DNA from: Candidatus Sulfopaludibacter sp. SbA3
GTDB lineage: Bacteria; Pseudomonadota; Alphaproteobacteria; Caulobacterales; Hyphomonadaceae
Direction: 5' to 3'
DNA length: 56,197 nt
NCBI GenBank assembly: GCA_945913285.1
Contig: CAMEDD010000017.1
Location: forward strand, 1-56,197
How positions within the stretch are numbered: the stretch's first letter is position 1; the number at the start of each line of letters is the position of its first letter. The notes under the pieces are model-generated. The model had not been told where the DNA came from and searched no databases. It saw nothing but the letters and a program-made list of their open reading frames with translations. The position numbers were made by a program, and so were the translations under genes. Of the stretch, positions 18,604-27,393 are shown piece after piece.

Positions 18604-18701
18604 TCCTACCCTCCCGCGCTCTCCCGCGAAGGCAGGGAGCCAGGACGGCAACTGCAACCTTACGAGATCCCGCCTTTTGCAGGGATGCGCGGAGCCCTGG
18701 C

Positions 18702-19910
18702 ATGAACGACTTCAAACGCATTTCGGATGCCGGCAATCTCAAGGGCAAGGTCGCCCTGGTGCGCGTGGACTTCAACGTGCCGATGGAGAATGGCCTGGTT
18801 ACGGACGATACGCGGCTGAAGGCTGCTGTGGACACGGTTCAGAGCCTGCGGACCGCCGGCGCCAAGGTCGCCCTACTCGCACACTTTGGCCGGCCGAACG
18901 GTCAACGCGTCGCCGAGATGAGCCTTGCACCGATCGCAGGCGCCTTTGCGAAAGTGCTGGGCGCGAATGTCAGCTTCGTGGCCGATTGCAGGGGCGAGCA
19001 TGCGAGGCGCGCGATCGCGGAACTGCCACCGGCCGGAGTGATCCTTCTGGAGAATACCCGCTTCTACGAAGGAGAGGAAAAAGGCGATCCGGAGCTTGCA
19101 CGCGCGATCGCTTCCCTGGGCGACATCTACGTCAATGATGCCTTCTCGGCTTCCCACCGCCGCCATGTGACGACCGCTGTCCTCGCAGATCTGATGCCCG
19201 CCTATGCCGGCATTAACATGGAAGAGGAACTCGACGCGCTCGACAAGGCGCTCGGCCGTCCGGTCCGGCCGGTGCTGGCAATCGTTGGCGGCTCCAAGGT
19301 CTCTTCCAAGATAGACCTGCTCAAGAATCTCGTGACGAAAGTCGACGCTCTCGCCATCGGCGGCGGCATGGCGAACACCTTCCTCTTCGCGCGCGGTTAC
19401 TCCGTCGGCAAATCACTTTGCGAACGCGACCTGATGGACACGGCCAAGCAGATCGAAGCCATCGCGAAGGCGTCCGGATGTGATATCCTGCTGCCGCGCG
19501 ACGTCGTCGTTGCCCGCGAGTTCAAGGCCAATGCGCCGCACCGGACTTGCGGCCTAGACGAAGTCTCGGATGACGAGATGATCCTCGATGCCGGCCCTCA
19601 ATCTGTCGCGATCCTGGCCGCGGCGATGGATGTCGCCAAAACGATTGTCTGGAACGGGCCGCTCGGCGCATTCGAACTGACACCTTTTGATGCAGCGACC
19701 GTGGCCGCCGCAAAGGCCGCCGCCGTGCGCGCCAGGGCCGGCAAGCTGGTGGCTGTGGCAGGCGGCGGAGATACGGTGGCCGCGCTGCACCATGCCGGCC
19801 TGGCGCAGGACTTCACTTTCGTATCGACGGCAGGCGGCGCCTTCCTCGAATGGATGGAAGGCAAGGCCCTGCCCGGCGTGGAAGCCCTCAAAGCCTCCCA
19901 CATGGTGTGA
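18702..19910 (+). CDS. pgk: phosphoglycerate kinase
   Basis: A 402-residue phosphoglycerate kinase, transferring phosphate between 1,3-bisphosphoglycerate and ADP. The N-terminal substrate domain has [12 protein letters not shown] and, later, [10 protein letters not shown]. The hinge and nucleotide domain contain [12 protein letters not shown] and [13 protein letters not shown], and [15 protein letters not shown] closes the protein. Length is normal. The ATG at 18702 begins at the conserved N-terminus; an open frame continues into the end of gap but has no role. It starts 98 bases after gap. Confidence 0.95.
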   Translation: MNDFKRISDAGNLKGKVALVRVDFNVPMENGLVTDDTRLKAAVDTVQSLRTAGAKVALLAHFGRPNGQRVAEMSLAPIAGAFAKVLGANVSFVADCRGEHARRAIAELPPAGVILLENTRFYEGEEKGDPELARAIASLGDIYVNDAFSASHRRHVTTAVLADLMPAYAGINMEEELDALDKALGRPVRPVLAIVGGSKVSSKIDLLKNLVTKVDALAIGGGMANTFLFARGYSVGKSLCERDLMDTAKQIEAIAKASGCDILLPRDVVVAREFKANAPHRTCGLDEVSDDEMILDAGPQSVAILAAAMDVAKTIVWNGPLGAFELTPFDAATVAAAKAAAVRARAGKLVAVAGGGDTVAALHHAGLAQDFTFVSTAGGAFLEWMEGKALPGVEALKASHMV

Positions 19911-20079
19911 CCTCAACCAGGACGCACAAGGGGCGACCCTTTCGGAAAAAAACCGAGTTTCTCAGCCGGACGCGATGTGGCAGGATTTTCCGAGTTTTCC
20001 GGCATGCGGCTTGAATGGGAGGACGCTGGAACTGCAGGCCGCCAGGGCACTACGGGGCGGAAAGGCGCGGCATAACGGA

Positions 20080-20085
20080 TTGACA
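20080..20085 (+). promoter_or_regulatory. possible -35 element of fba
   Basis: TTGACA matches the sigma-70 -35 consensus 48 bases before the fba start codon, but the expected -10 position (AAATTG after 17 bases) is poor. It suggests fba may have its own promoter as well as read-through from pgk. Confidence 0.3.
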
Positions 20086-20133
20086 TAGAACCCCGGGGGA
20101 CAAATTGCCGGGGGAAACAGAAGGGTTGGAACG

Positions 20134-21054
20134 ATGACGAGTACGGACATGACGAAGACGGCTGACAAGACTGAAATGGCGCGGCAGATGTCGCAGAAAG
20201 CAGGCTTCATCGCCGCCCTGGACCAATCGGGCGGCTCGACGCCAAAAGCCCTTCGCCAGTACGGCATCGAAGAAGGTGCCTGGTCGTCCGAAGAAGAAAT
20301 GTACGGCCTGATCCACGACATGCGCGCCCGCATCATCAAGTCGCCGGCGTTCAGCGGTGAGAAAGTCATCGGCGCGATCCTGTTCGAGCGCACGATGGAC
20401 GGCGCCATCGATGGCATTGCGACCGCTGAATATCTCTGGACCAAGCGCAGCGTTGTGCCCTTCCTGAAAGTGGACAAAGGCCTCGAAGCGGCCAAAGACG
20501 GCGTGCAGCTGATGAAACCGATCACCGGCCTTGATGCCCTGCTTGAGCGGGCCGTTGCCAAGGGCGTGTTCGGCACCAAGATGCGTTCCGTCATCGACGC
20601 GGCAAACCCGGCCGGTATCGCCGCCGTCGTGGCCCAGCAGTTCGAGGTCGGCCAGCAGATCCTGTCCCACGGCCTGATGCCGATCATTGAGCCGGAAGTG
20701 ACCATCTCGATCGCCGACAAGGCCGAAGCCGAGGAAATCCTGCGCGCCGAGATCCTCAAGCATCTCGGTGCCCTGCCCGCCAACCAGCAGGTAATGCTGA
20801 AACTGACGCTGCCGACGAAAGCCAACTTCTACAAGCCGCTGGTCGATCATCCGCGTGTCATGCGCGTGGTCGCCCTTTCGGGCGGTTACAGCCGCGAAGA
20901 CGCTTGCCAGAAGCTCGCCGCAAACACCGGCATCATCGCCAGCTTCTCGCGCGCGCTGACCGAAGGCCTGTCGGCAAGGCAAGCCGACGCCGACTTCGAC
21001 AAGGCGCTCGGCCACACCGTCGACGCCATCTGCGAAGCTTCGAAAGCCGGCTGA
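20134..21054 (+). CDS. class I fructose-bisphosphate aldolase
   Basis: A 306-residue aldolase of the class I (PF00274) family, splitting or forming fructose 1,6-bisphosphate through a Schiff base rather than a metal. Landmarks are AALDQSGGSTPKAL near residue 30, FLKVDKGLE (about 110) with the conserved lysine, IEPEV (about 186), and the Schiff-base lysine in VMLKLTLPTK (about residue 222). The late LSGGYSREDA binds phosphate. GAAGGGTTGGAACG precedes the ATG. It follows pgk by 223 bases and is probably closed by the weak hairpin at 21103-21128. Confidence 0.93.
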   Translation: MTSTDMTKTADKTEMARQMSQKAGFIAALDQSGGSTPKALRQYGIEEGAWSSEEEMYGLIHDMRARIIKSPAFSGEKVIGAILFERTMDGAIDGIATAEYLWTKRSVVPFLKVDKGLEAAKDGVQLMKPITGLDALLERAVAKGVFGTKMRSVIDAANPAGIAAVVAQQFEVGQQILSHGLMPIIEPEVTISIADKAEAEEILRAEILKHLGALPANQQVMLKLTLPTKANFYKPLVDHPRVMRVVALSGGYSREDACQKLAANTGIIASFSRALTEGLSARQADADFDKALGHTVDAICEASKAG

Positions 21055-21102
21055 AGGGTCGCAGCCCCTTGCCGGGCGCGATAAGGATTCCCATCTGAAG
21101 AA

Positions 21103-21128
21103 GCGCAGTAATACGGCTGCGCCTTTTT
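21103..21128 (+). terminator. weak intrinsic terminator after class I aldolase
   Basis: GCGCAG pairs with CTGCGC around an eight-base loop, followed by CTTTTTG. The stem is only six pairs, so termination may be partial and the next genes could receive read-through. Confidence 0.5.
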
Positions 21129-21147
21129 GCCTTTGGAGCCTGCGCCG

Positions 21148-21438
21148 ATGAAATGTCCTGCTGATGGTGAAACCCTGATCATGGCGGACCGCTCCGGCGT
21201 CGAGATCGACTATTGCCCGAAATGCCGCGGCGTGTGGCTGGACCGGGGCGAACTCGACAAGATCATTGACCGTTCGGCAACCGTTCTCCCGGCCGCGGCG
21301 CCGCAGCCCGAAGCACCGCGCGGTGAACCCTACCGCGAAAGCGACCGCTCCCAGGGCCGGCGCGACGACGACGACGATTACAAGTACCGCAAGGGCAAAC
21401 GGCGCGAGAGCTTTCTGGGCGACATTTTCGACTTCTGA
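21148..21438 (+). CDS. zf-TFIIB-type zinc-ribbon protein
   Basis: A 96-residue protein. The N-terminal 40 residues form a zinc ribbon of the zf-TFIIB (PF13453) kind: a cysteine in MKCPADG, then CPKCRGVWLDRGELDKII. The normal second cysteine of the first knuckle is replaced, giving a CPAD arrangement seen in part of the family. The rest is low complexity: Ala/Pro, then an Arg/Asp-rich stretch with five consecutive Asp, ending in FLGDIFDF. GGAG at 21135-21138 supports this ATG over the upstream TTG. Function unknown; perhaps an RNA- or protein-binding accessory. Confidence 0.8.
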   Translation: MKCPADGETLIMADRSGVEIDYCPKCRGVWLDRGELDKIIDRSATVLPAAAPQPEAPRGEPYRESDRSQGRRDDDDDYKYRKGKRRESFLGDIFDF

Positions 21439-21448
21439 GGCGCCGCCG

Positions 21449-21682
21449 ATGCTTGAGATGCGCCCCGGCTGCGAACGCTGCGACCGCGACCTGCCTGCCG
21501 ACGAACCGGGCGCGTTCATCTGCTCCTTTGAGTGCACCTTCTGCGATGAGTGCATGGACGGCCCCCTCGACGGCATCTGCCCGAACTGCAAAGGCGAACT
21601 CGAACCGCGTCCGATGCGCAAAGGCGCAGCCCTGGTCAGCCATCCCGCCAGCATGAAGCGCGTGTTCAATCCGGCCGGGTGA
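21449..21682 (+). CDS. DUF1272 zinc-binding protein
   Basis: A 77-residue cysteine-rich protein matching the DUF1272 pattern. It starts MLEMRPGCERCDRDLP, then FTFCDECM-like spacing (CTFCDECMDG), and ends the zinc site with GICPNCKGEL. Seven or more cysteines in CxxC pairs indicate two bound zinc ions. It begins ten bases after the other zinc-ribbon gene and is probably co-transcribed. Function is not known for the family. Confidence 0.85.
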   Translation: MLEMRPGCERCDRDLPADEPGAFICSFECTFCDECMDGPLDGICPNCKGELEPRPMRKGAALVSHPASMKRVFNPAG

Positions 21683-21725
21683 GTCTCGTTGACTTCCCCG
21701 CCGGTCGGCAGCACATGCCCCCGCC

Positions 21726-22397
21726 ATGACCAACACGCCCCCGCCCCGCCCGCGCACGCGGCTCTATGTGATCACGCCGCCGCAAGTTCCTGACATCCCC
21801 GCCTTCACGTCCGTCCTTGCTGCCGCAATCGGCGCCGGAGACATCGCGTCCCTCCAGCTGCGTCTCAAAGGCAAAGACGGCTTGATCGACGCGGAGGCCA
21901 CACGGGCCGTCAGCCGGGCAGTGACTGGCCTGGCGCAGGAGGCCGGCATTGCCGTCCTGATAAACGACTCCCCGGAACTCGCGCGCGAACTGGGCGCAGA
22001 CGGCGTGCATGTCGGCTGGGAGGATGTCCCGGTAAAGACCGCTCGCAACCTGCTCGGGCCGGACGCGATCATCGGCGCGACGGCCAGGAACAGCTACCAC
22101 AAGGCCATGCAGGCCGGCGAAGACGGCGCGGACTATGTCGCCTTCGGCGCGTTTTATCCGACGCAGACGAAAGCGCAGACCGCAGCGGCGGAGCTGGAAC
22201 TTCTTCAGGTCTGGCAAGCCGCGATGTTGCTTCCGAGCGTGGCGATCGGCGGCATCACCGTAGAGAATGCCGAGCCGCTCGTGACAGCAGGCGCTGATTT
22301 TATTGCCGTATCGTCCGGTGTCTGGGCCCATCCGGATGGCCCTGCCGAGGCAGTCAAAGCTTTCAACGCGCTCCTCGACCGCCTGACGCCTCGTTAA
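21726..22397 (+). CDS. thiamine-phosphate synthase (ThiE-like)
   Basis: A 223-residue TIM-barrel protein of the ThiE/TenI superfamily. Visible are LQLRLKG at the first phosphate/pyrophosphate loop, LINDSPELARELGADGVHVGWED with the metal-binding Asp pair, and AIGGITVEN near the C-terminus. ThiE joins hydroxymethylpyrimidine diphosphate with thiazole phosphate. The usual IGxS loop reads IGATA here, so the branch may be divergent and TenI-like activity is an alternative. No other thiamine gene or TPP riboswitch is nearby; only 43 bases separate it from the previous gene. Confidence 0.8.
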   Translation: MTNTPPPRPRTRLYVITPPQVPDIPAFTSVLAAAIGAGDIASLQLRLKGKDGLIDAEATRAVSRAVTGLAQEAGIAVLINDSPELARELGADGVHVGWEDVPVKTARNLLGPDAIIGATARNSYHKAMQAGEDGADYVAFGAFYPTQTKAQTAAAELELLQVWQAAMLLPSVAIGGITVENAEPLVTAGADFIAVSSGVWAHPDGPAEAVKAFNALLDRLTPR

Positions 22398-22477
22398 CGC
22401 TTCGCGCCTTGACCCTGCGGGCGCAAGGGATTACGCCCCCGCCTCCCGCTCCAGAAAGCGCGCAAGAGCTATTTCTC

Positions 22478-23302
22478 ATGTCGAAACCCTCCCCCGTTGG
22501 CGCCGTTATGATCGCCGCTGCGCGCGCCGCTGGGCGCAGCCTTGCGCGTGACTTCGGCGAAGTCGAAAACCTTCAGGTCTCCAAGAAGGGCCCCGGCGAT
22601 TTCGTCTCGAACGCCGACCTGCGCGCCGAGGAGACAATCTACGCCCACCTCACGAAAGCCCGTCCCGGCTACGGTTTCGTCATGGAAGAGCGCGGCATCG
22701 TCGAAGGGAGCGACAAATCCAACCGTTTCATCGTCGATCCGCTCGACGGCACGCTGAACTTCCTGCACGGCCAGCCGCATTATGCGGTCTCCATCGGCCT
22801 CGAGCGGGATGGCAAGCTGCTCGCGGGTGTCGTGTTCGACGTCGCCAAGAACGAAATCTTCTGGGCAGAAACCGGCCGCGGCGCCTGGCTGGAGCAGCGC
22901 AAGCTGCGGGTTGCCGTTCGCAAGAAACTGTCTGAATCCGTCATTGCCACCGGCACGCCCTGGCTCGGCAAATCGGAGGAGGCCCACGCAACCTTCGCCC
23001 GCGAAATGCTGGCCATGACGCCCACCTGCGCCGGCATCCGCCGCTACGGCTCGGCCGCGCTGGACCTCGCCTGGGTGGCCGCCGGACGGTTCGACGCCTT
23101 CTGGGAGCGCACCCTGAAGCCATGGGACATTGCAGCCGGCATCGTGCTGGTGCGTGAAGCGGGGGGCGTTGCCACAGAAATTGACGGCGGTGACGTGATG
23201 AAAACCGGCTCAATCCTCGCTGGCAACGAAGACATTGCCCCGCAAGTTCAGGAACAATTGCGCCTCGCCGCCGCTTTCGGACGTCAGGCCAACTTAACCT
23301 GA
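22478..23302 (+). CDS. inositol monophosphatase family protein (SuhB-like)
   Basis: A 274-residue Mg2+-dependent phosphatase. The metal-binding motif DPLDGTLNFLHG is near residue 88, an upstream Glu pair lies in VMEERG, and the C-terminal PWDIAAGIVLVREAGG carries the last metal Asp. The family hydrolyses inositol 1-phosphate and related substrates, and SuhB also has RNA-polymerase-related roles in gammaproteobacteria. The ATG at 22478 starts at the conserved N-terminus, 80 bases after thiE. Confidence 0.9.
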   Translation: MSKPSPVGAVMIAAARAAGRSLARDFGEVENLQVSKKGPGDFVSNADLRAEETIYAHLTKARPGYGFVMEERGIVEGSDKSNRFIVDPLDGTLNFLHGQPHYAVSIGLERDGKLLAGVVFDVAKNEIFWAETGRGAWLEQRKLRVAVRKKLSESVIATGTPWLGKSEEAHATFAREMLAMTPTCAGIRRYGSAALDLAWVAAGRFDAFWERTLKPWDIAAGIVLVREAGGVATEIDGGDVMKTGSILAGNEDIAPQVQEQLRLAAAFGRQANLT

Positions 23303-23356
23303 CGCCCCCGTGAAGATTTTTTGCCAAGCGCGAAAAATCGGGTTATCAGGCTGCCC

Positions 23357-24856
23357 ATGACAAAGCTTGATACAGACGTTCTCATCATCGGCGCCGGTCT
23401 TTCGGGTATTGGCGCTGGCGTGCATCTCCAGAAGCTGAGCCCGGGAAAGACCTACCGGATCTACGAGGCGCGGGACGCCATCGGCGGAACCTGGGACCTT
23501 TTCCGCTATCCAGGCGTGCGCTCGGACTCGGACATGCACACGCTGGGTTTTGACTTCAAACCCTGGACTGAGGCGAAAGCCATCGCCGATGGCCCGTCGA
23601 TCCGCAAATACGTCAACCAGACGGCCGACGAATACGGCGTGCGCAAGAACATCCAGTTCAACACGAACATCATCGCCGCCAACTGGTCAAGCGCCGACCA
23701 GGCCTGGCGCGTGACCAGCGAGAACACGAAGTCCGGCGAGCAGAGCGTTACCTCCGCCCGCTTCCTCTTCATGTGCGGCGGCTATTACCGCTACGATCAG
23801 GGCTACAAGCCGGACTTCCCGGGCGAGGCAAGCTTCAAGGGTCAGATCCTGCATCCGCAGCACTGGCCGGAAAACCTCGACTACGCTGGCAAGAAGGTCG
23901 TCGTGATCGGATCCGGCGCAACGGCCATGACCCTTGTGCCCGCAATGACCGACAAGGCTGCGCACGTAACCATGCTGCAGCGCTCGCCCACCTATGTCGT
24001 CTCACGCCCGGCCGTCGACGGCGCCGCGAATCTCCTGCGCAAGATCCTGCCTGAGCAATGGGCCTACAGTCTCATCCGCTGGCGCAACGTCATGTTCCAG
24101 CAGTTCTTCTTCCGTCAGACCCGCAAGAACCCCGAGAAAGCGCGCGAGCGCCTGCTGGGCATGGTGCGCGACGAGCTTGGCCCGGACTATGACATCGCCA
24201 AGCATTTCACGCCTGCTTACAATCCCTGGGAGCAGCGCCTCTGCCTTGTTCCGGACGCGGACCTTTTCAACGCGCTGAAATCCGGCAAGGCGAGTGTCGA
24301 GACCGACCATATCGAACGCTTCACCGCAGGCGGCATCCTGCTGAAGTCTGGCAAGCAGCTGGACGCGGACATTATCGTCACCGCCACCGGCCTGAACCTC
24401 ATCTTCATGAACGGCGTCAACGTGTCGATCGATGGCGCGAAGGTCGATCCCGGCAAGCTCTTGAACTACAAGGGCGTGATGCTGTCCAACGTGCCGAACC
24501 TGGCGGTGACGTTTGGCTATACTAACGCTTCCTGGACCCTGAAGGCTGACCTGACCAGCGAGTATGTCTGCCGCCTGCTGAACCTGATGGACGAGAAGGG
24601 CGCGACCTCCGCTTTGCCTTACCTCGCGCATTTCCCCAACGAGACCGAGCCCTTCGTGGACTTCTCGTCCGGCTACTTCCAGCGCGTGATGGACCAGTTC
24701 CCGCGCCAGCATACAGAGGCGCCCTGGAAGCTGCACCAGAACTACTTCACCGACCGCAAGAACCTGCGCGAAGCGCCGATCGAAGACGGCGTCATGCAGT
24801 TCAACAAGGCGGCGGCGAAAGCGGACGCAAAAGCCACGCTTCAGGCCGCCGAATAG
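23357..24856 (+). CDS. Baeyer-Villiger-type flavin monooxygenase
   Basis: A 499-residue FAD- and NADPH-dependent monooxygenase. The FAD Rossmann motif LIIGAGLSGIGAG is at residues 9-21. The Baeyer-Villiger fingerprint FxGxxxHxxxW[P/D] appears exactly as FKGQILHPQHWP (about 160-171), and the NADPH Rossmann motif VIGSGATAM follows at about 181. GGTWDLFRYPGVRSDSD is also typical. It inserts oxygen next to a carbonyl, turning ketones into esters or lactones; the substrate is unknown. The ATG at 23357 was chosen because it directly precedes the FAD motif. It lies 54 bases after the phosphatase gene and may be co-transcribed. Confidence 0.92.
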   Translation: MTKLDTDVLIIGAGLSGIGAGVHLQKLSPGKTYRIYEARDAIGGTWDLFRYPGVRSDSDMHTLGFDFKPWTEAKAIADGPSIRKYVNQTADEYGVRKNIQFNTNIIAANWSSADQAWRVTSENTKSGEQSVTSARFLFMCGGYYRYDQGYKPDFPGEASFKGQILHPQHWPENLDYAGKKVVVIGSGATAMTLVPAMTDKAAHVTMLQRSPTYVVSRPAVDGAANLLRKILPEQWAYSLIRWRNVMFQQFFFRQTRKNPEKARERLLGMVRDELGPDYDIAKHFTPAYNPWEQRLCLVPDADLFNALKSGKASVETDHIERFTAGGILLKSGKQLDADIIVTATGLNLIFMNGVNVSIDGAKVDPGKLLNYKGVMLSNVPNLAVTFGYTNASWTLKADLTSEYVCRLLNLMDEKGATSALPYLAHFPNETEPFVDFSSGYFQRVMDQFPRQHTEAPWKLHQNYFTDRKNLREAPIEDGVMQFNKAAAKADAKATLQAAE

Positions 24857-24931
24857 GCGGACTTGCGCCAGGCCTGAGGGTGCTTATCTCTTGATTGCGC
24901 CATGTTCGCGCAAGCTCGATGGAGGCTTCCT

Positions 24932-25093
24932 ATGTGGCTATGGCTTCTGTGGTGGTGCGTAGATGACCATATCGCTAAGGCGGTCGGCGCGCCGGGCGTC
25001 GGGACGCTGCCGATCTGGGTCCCGCTGATCCTGTCGCTGGCCTTTTCCTTCTCACTGGACGGCGCCATCGACCGCGCCCGAAAGAAGGCCTGA
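24932..25093 (+). CDS. small membrane protein (53 aa)
   Basis: A 53-residue protein with two hydrophobic segments. The first is extremely Trp-rich (MWLWLLWWCVDDH), and the second covers about residues 27-42, followed by a basic tail. GGAGG at 24921-24925 lies six bases before the ATG, an ideal ribosome-binding site, which is the main reason for calling it. It is convergent with the ABC transporter, with four bases between stops. No family recognised. Confidence 0.6.
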   Translation: MWLWLLWWCVDDHIAKAVGAPGVGTLPIWVPLILSLAFSFSLDGAIDRARKKA

Positions 25094-25097
25094 CGCC

Positions 25098-26930
25098 CTA
25101 ACGCTCCGTGAACTGAAGTTCGGCGAGGCGCGCATAGAGCCCGCCTTTCGCCACCAGGGTATCATGGTTGCCTTCTTCCACGATCCGGCCATGCTCCATC
25201 ACGAGGATCCGGTCCGCTCGGCGCACAGTGGAAAGCCTGTGTGCGATGACCAGCGTTGTGCGGCCGGTCGCAGCATTCTCGATGGCGCGGCGCACGGCGG
25301 CTTCGCTCTCGGAATCGAGCGCGGACGTCGCCTCGTCCAGCAGGAGCACAGGCGCATCTCGCACCAGCGCGCGCGCAAGCGCAATGCGCTGACGCTGCCC
25401 GCCGGACAGGCTGCGTCCCTTCTGGCCAAGCGGCGTTGCAAGGCCTTCCTTCTCGTCCAGGAAACCCATCGCCTCGGCCATACGGGCCGCCTGCTCGAGG
25501 ACCGCATTGTCCGCATCGTCCCGGCCGAAGCGGATATTGTCCGCCGCGGTTCCTGTGAACAGCGCGGACTCCTGCGGTGCATAGGCAAACCGGCGGCGCC
25601 AGTCGCGCGGATCAGCGTCAACCGAGGCGATACCGTCGAGTTTGATTGAACCTGTCTGCGGGTCGAACAGGCGCAGCGCGAGCCGGAACACGGTGGTCTT
25701 GCCTGCGCCGCTCGGGCCCACCAGCGCCACGAACTCGCCGGGCTTCACATCGAGCGAAAAATCCTTGAGTGCCGAGGCGTCGTGTTCGCCGTACTGGAAT
25801 GTCACATGGTCGAAGGACAGACTGCCCTTGCCCATGTCTGCCATCGGTTTCGGATGCGCCGGCGCGGCGATCTCCGGCGTCTCACGCAGCACTTCGGCAG
25901 CACGGTCCGCGGCGCCGGCCGCACGCATGACTTCGCCGTACACTTCAGCCAGCATACCCAAGCCCGAACCCGCATAGGCGGCATACATCACCATCGTGGC
26001 GAGGTCGCCAAAACTCATCTCGCCGTTCGCCACCGCCCGCGCGCCAAGCCAGAGGACGCCGGTGAAGCCGCCGAAGAGCAGGACCGAGACCAGCACGATC
26101 ATCAGCGCGCGTGCGCCGGTGCGCTTCATGGCCGCGGCGAAGGTCGCCTCGATGGATGCCGAGAACACCGACAGCTGGCGGTCCTCGCGGCCATAGGCCT
26201 GCACGAGTTCGATGGCATCCAGCGTCTCGGCCGCCTCGGCCCCTGCATCCGCAAGGCGAGACTGGGCGCGGTTAGACATATTCCGGATGATCCGCCCGAT
26301 GCCCATCACCGGCAGGATCGCCACCGGCAGCATCGCCAACAGGGTCAGCCCGAGCTGCCAGTTGACCGCAATCATCAGCCCCAGCGCACCGATCGTCGTG
26401 ATCAGGGTGCGCGCCGCCAGCGAAGCGGACGACCCGAGGAAGTTCTCGATCAGCGTCACATCCGCCGTCAGCCGCGAGACCGCCTCTCCCGAGCGCATCT
26501 TCGCATGGTAGGCGGGCGACAGACGCAGGAGGTGCGCATAGAGATCGCGGCGCAGGTCCGCCGCAATCCGCTCACCGAAGCGCGAGACGAAGTAGAAGCG
26601 GAAGGCGCCAAGCACCCCCGCCCCCACGGCGGCGGCAAACACCCAGAGGAAGGCCTGATCGATCAGGGCGACGAGCGCCTGGGGATCGGGCCCTGCGTTA
26701 CGCCCGGCATCTGCCGCCTGCCCGAGCAGCATCGGGATGGCCAGGCTGACGGCCGCAGCCGCCAGCAGGAAAACGCCCGCCACGCTGACTGTGATCCAGT
26801 GCCGCCTTACGTAAGGCCACAGCAGGGCCAATGGCTTCAGGCTGCGCCCCTTTGGACGTGCCAGCGCCTCCCCGCCCTCAGGCAGGGTGGTGCGGCGGTC
26901 GTCAATGATCTGATCGCCCGAATCGGCCAT
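25098..26930 (-). CDS. ABC exporter, fused permease-ATPase (MsbA/ABCB-like)
   Basis: A 610-residue half-transporter. About six transmembrane helices occupy residues 45-330, preceded by a 40-residue cytoplasmic N-terminus. The ATPase has Walker A GPSGAGKTTVF (about 402-412), Q-loop YAPQESALF, signature LSGGQRQRIALARAL (about 505), Walker B VLLLDEAT (about 528) and the switch His in IAHRLS. It acts as a homodimer in the inner membrane and exports lipids, peptides or drugs; MsbA-like and BmrA-like proteins cannot be separated by eye. Confidence 0.92.
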   Translation of the reverse strand: MADSGDQIIDDRRTTLPEGGEALARPKGRSLKPLALLWPYVRRHWITVSVAGVFLLAAAAVSLAIPMLLGQAADAGRNAGPDPQALVALIDQAFLWVFAAAVGAGVLGAFRFYFVSRFGERIAADLRRDLYAHLLRLSPAYHAKMRSGEAVSRLTADVTLIENFLGSSASLAARTLITTIGALGLMIAVNWQLGLTLLAMLPVAILPVMGIGRIIRNMSNRAQSRLADAGAEAAETLDAIELVQAYGREDRQLSVFSASIEATFAAAMKRTGARALMIVLVSVLLFGGFTGVLWLGARAVANGEMSFGDLATMVMYAAYAGSGLGMLAEVYGEVMRAAGAADRAAEVLRETPEIAAPAHPKPMADMGKGSLSFDHVTFQYGEHDASALKDFSLDVKPGEFVALVGPSGAGKTTVFRLALRLFDPQTGSIKLDGIASVDADPRDWRRRFAYAPQESALFTGTAADNIRFGRDDADNAVLEQAARMAEAMGFLDEKEGLATPLGQKGRSLSGGQRQRIALARALVRDAPVLLLDEATSALDSESEAAVRRAIENAATGRTTLVIAHRLSTVRRADRILVMEHGRIVEEGNHDTLVAKGGLYARLAELQFTER

Positions 26931-27106
26931 CTGGCAGCCTTACTCCCTTTGCCGGTCCGGTTCAGCCGCCGAATCCCTGCCAGCACCTCTTGCGGCGCCT
27001 TATCCTTTCACTTATACGCCCGGTTTCGATTTCAGGCTGAGACATGCCAGCGCACCCGGGCGCGTCAACCCGGATTGACACGAGATACGAGAAAGAGGCC
27101 AAGGCC

Positions 27107-27325
27107 ATGAAAAAAGAAGGCCATCCCGATTACCACTTCATCACGGTCGTGATGACGGACGGTACGGAGTACCAGACCAAATCGACGTACGGCAAGGCAG
27201 GCGACCGCCTCGTGCTGGACATCGACCCCAAGGTGCACCCGGCGTGGACCGGCGGCGAAGGCAAGTCGCTGGACCGCGGTGGCCGCGTTTCGCGCTTCAA
27301 GGACAAGTTCAAAGGCTTCGTGTAA
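27107..27325 (+). CDS. rpmE: 50S ribosomal protein L31
   Basis: A 72-residue ribosomal protein L31 of the cysteine-free (non-zinc) type usual in Alphaproteobacteria. [14 protein letters not shown] at the N-terminus, the middle [13 protein letters not shown], and the basic end [13 protein letters not shown] are diagnostic. The ATG at 27107 follows AGAGGCCAAGGCC; the upstream extension is not part of the family. It is a single-gene unit closed by the terminator at 27364-27388. Confidence 0.95.
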   Translation: MKKEGHPDYHFITVVMTDGTEYQTKSTYGKAGDRLVLDIDPKVHPAWTGGEGKSLDRGGRVSRFKDKFKGFV

Positions 27326-27363
27326 CCGGTTCGCCGATTTCCCGATGTGTGGCGTAAGGAAAG

Positions 27364-27388
27364 CCCTGGCCCATCGGCCGGGGTTTTT
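27364..27388 (+). terminator. intrinsic terminator after rpmE
   Basis: CCCTGGCC pairs with GGCCGGGG (one G-T pair) around a four-base loop and is followed by five T. It lies between the convergent rpmE and glycosyltransferase genes. Confidence 0.9.
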
Positions 27389-27393
27389 CTGTT

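Noticed and set aside
21683-21725. TPP riboswitch before the ThiE-like gene
   Set aside because: Only 43 bases are available and no TPP-type motif is visible.
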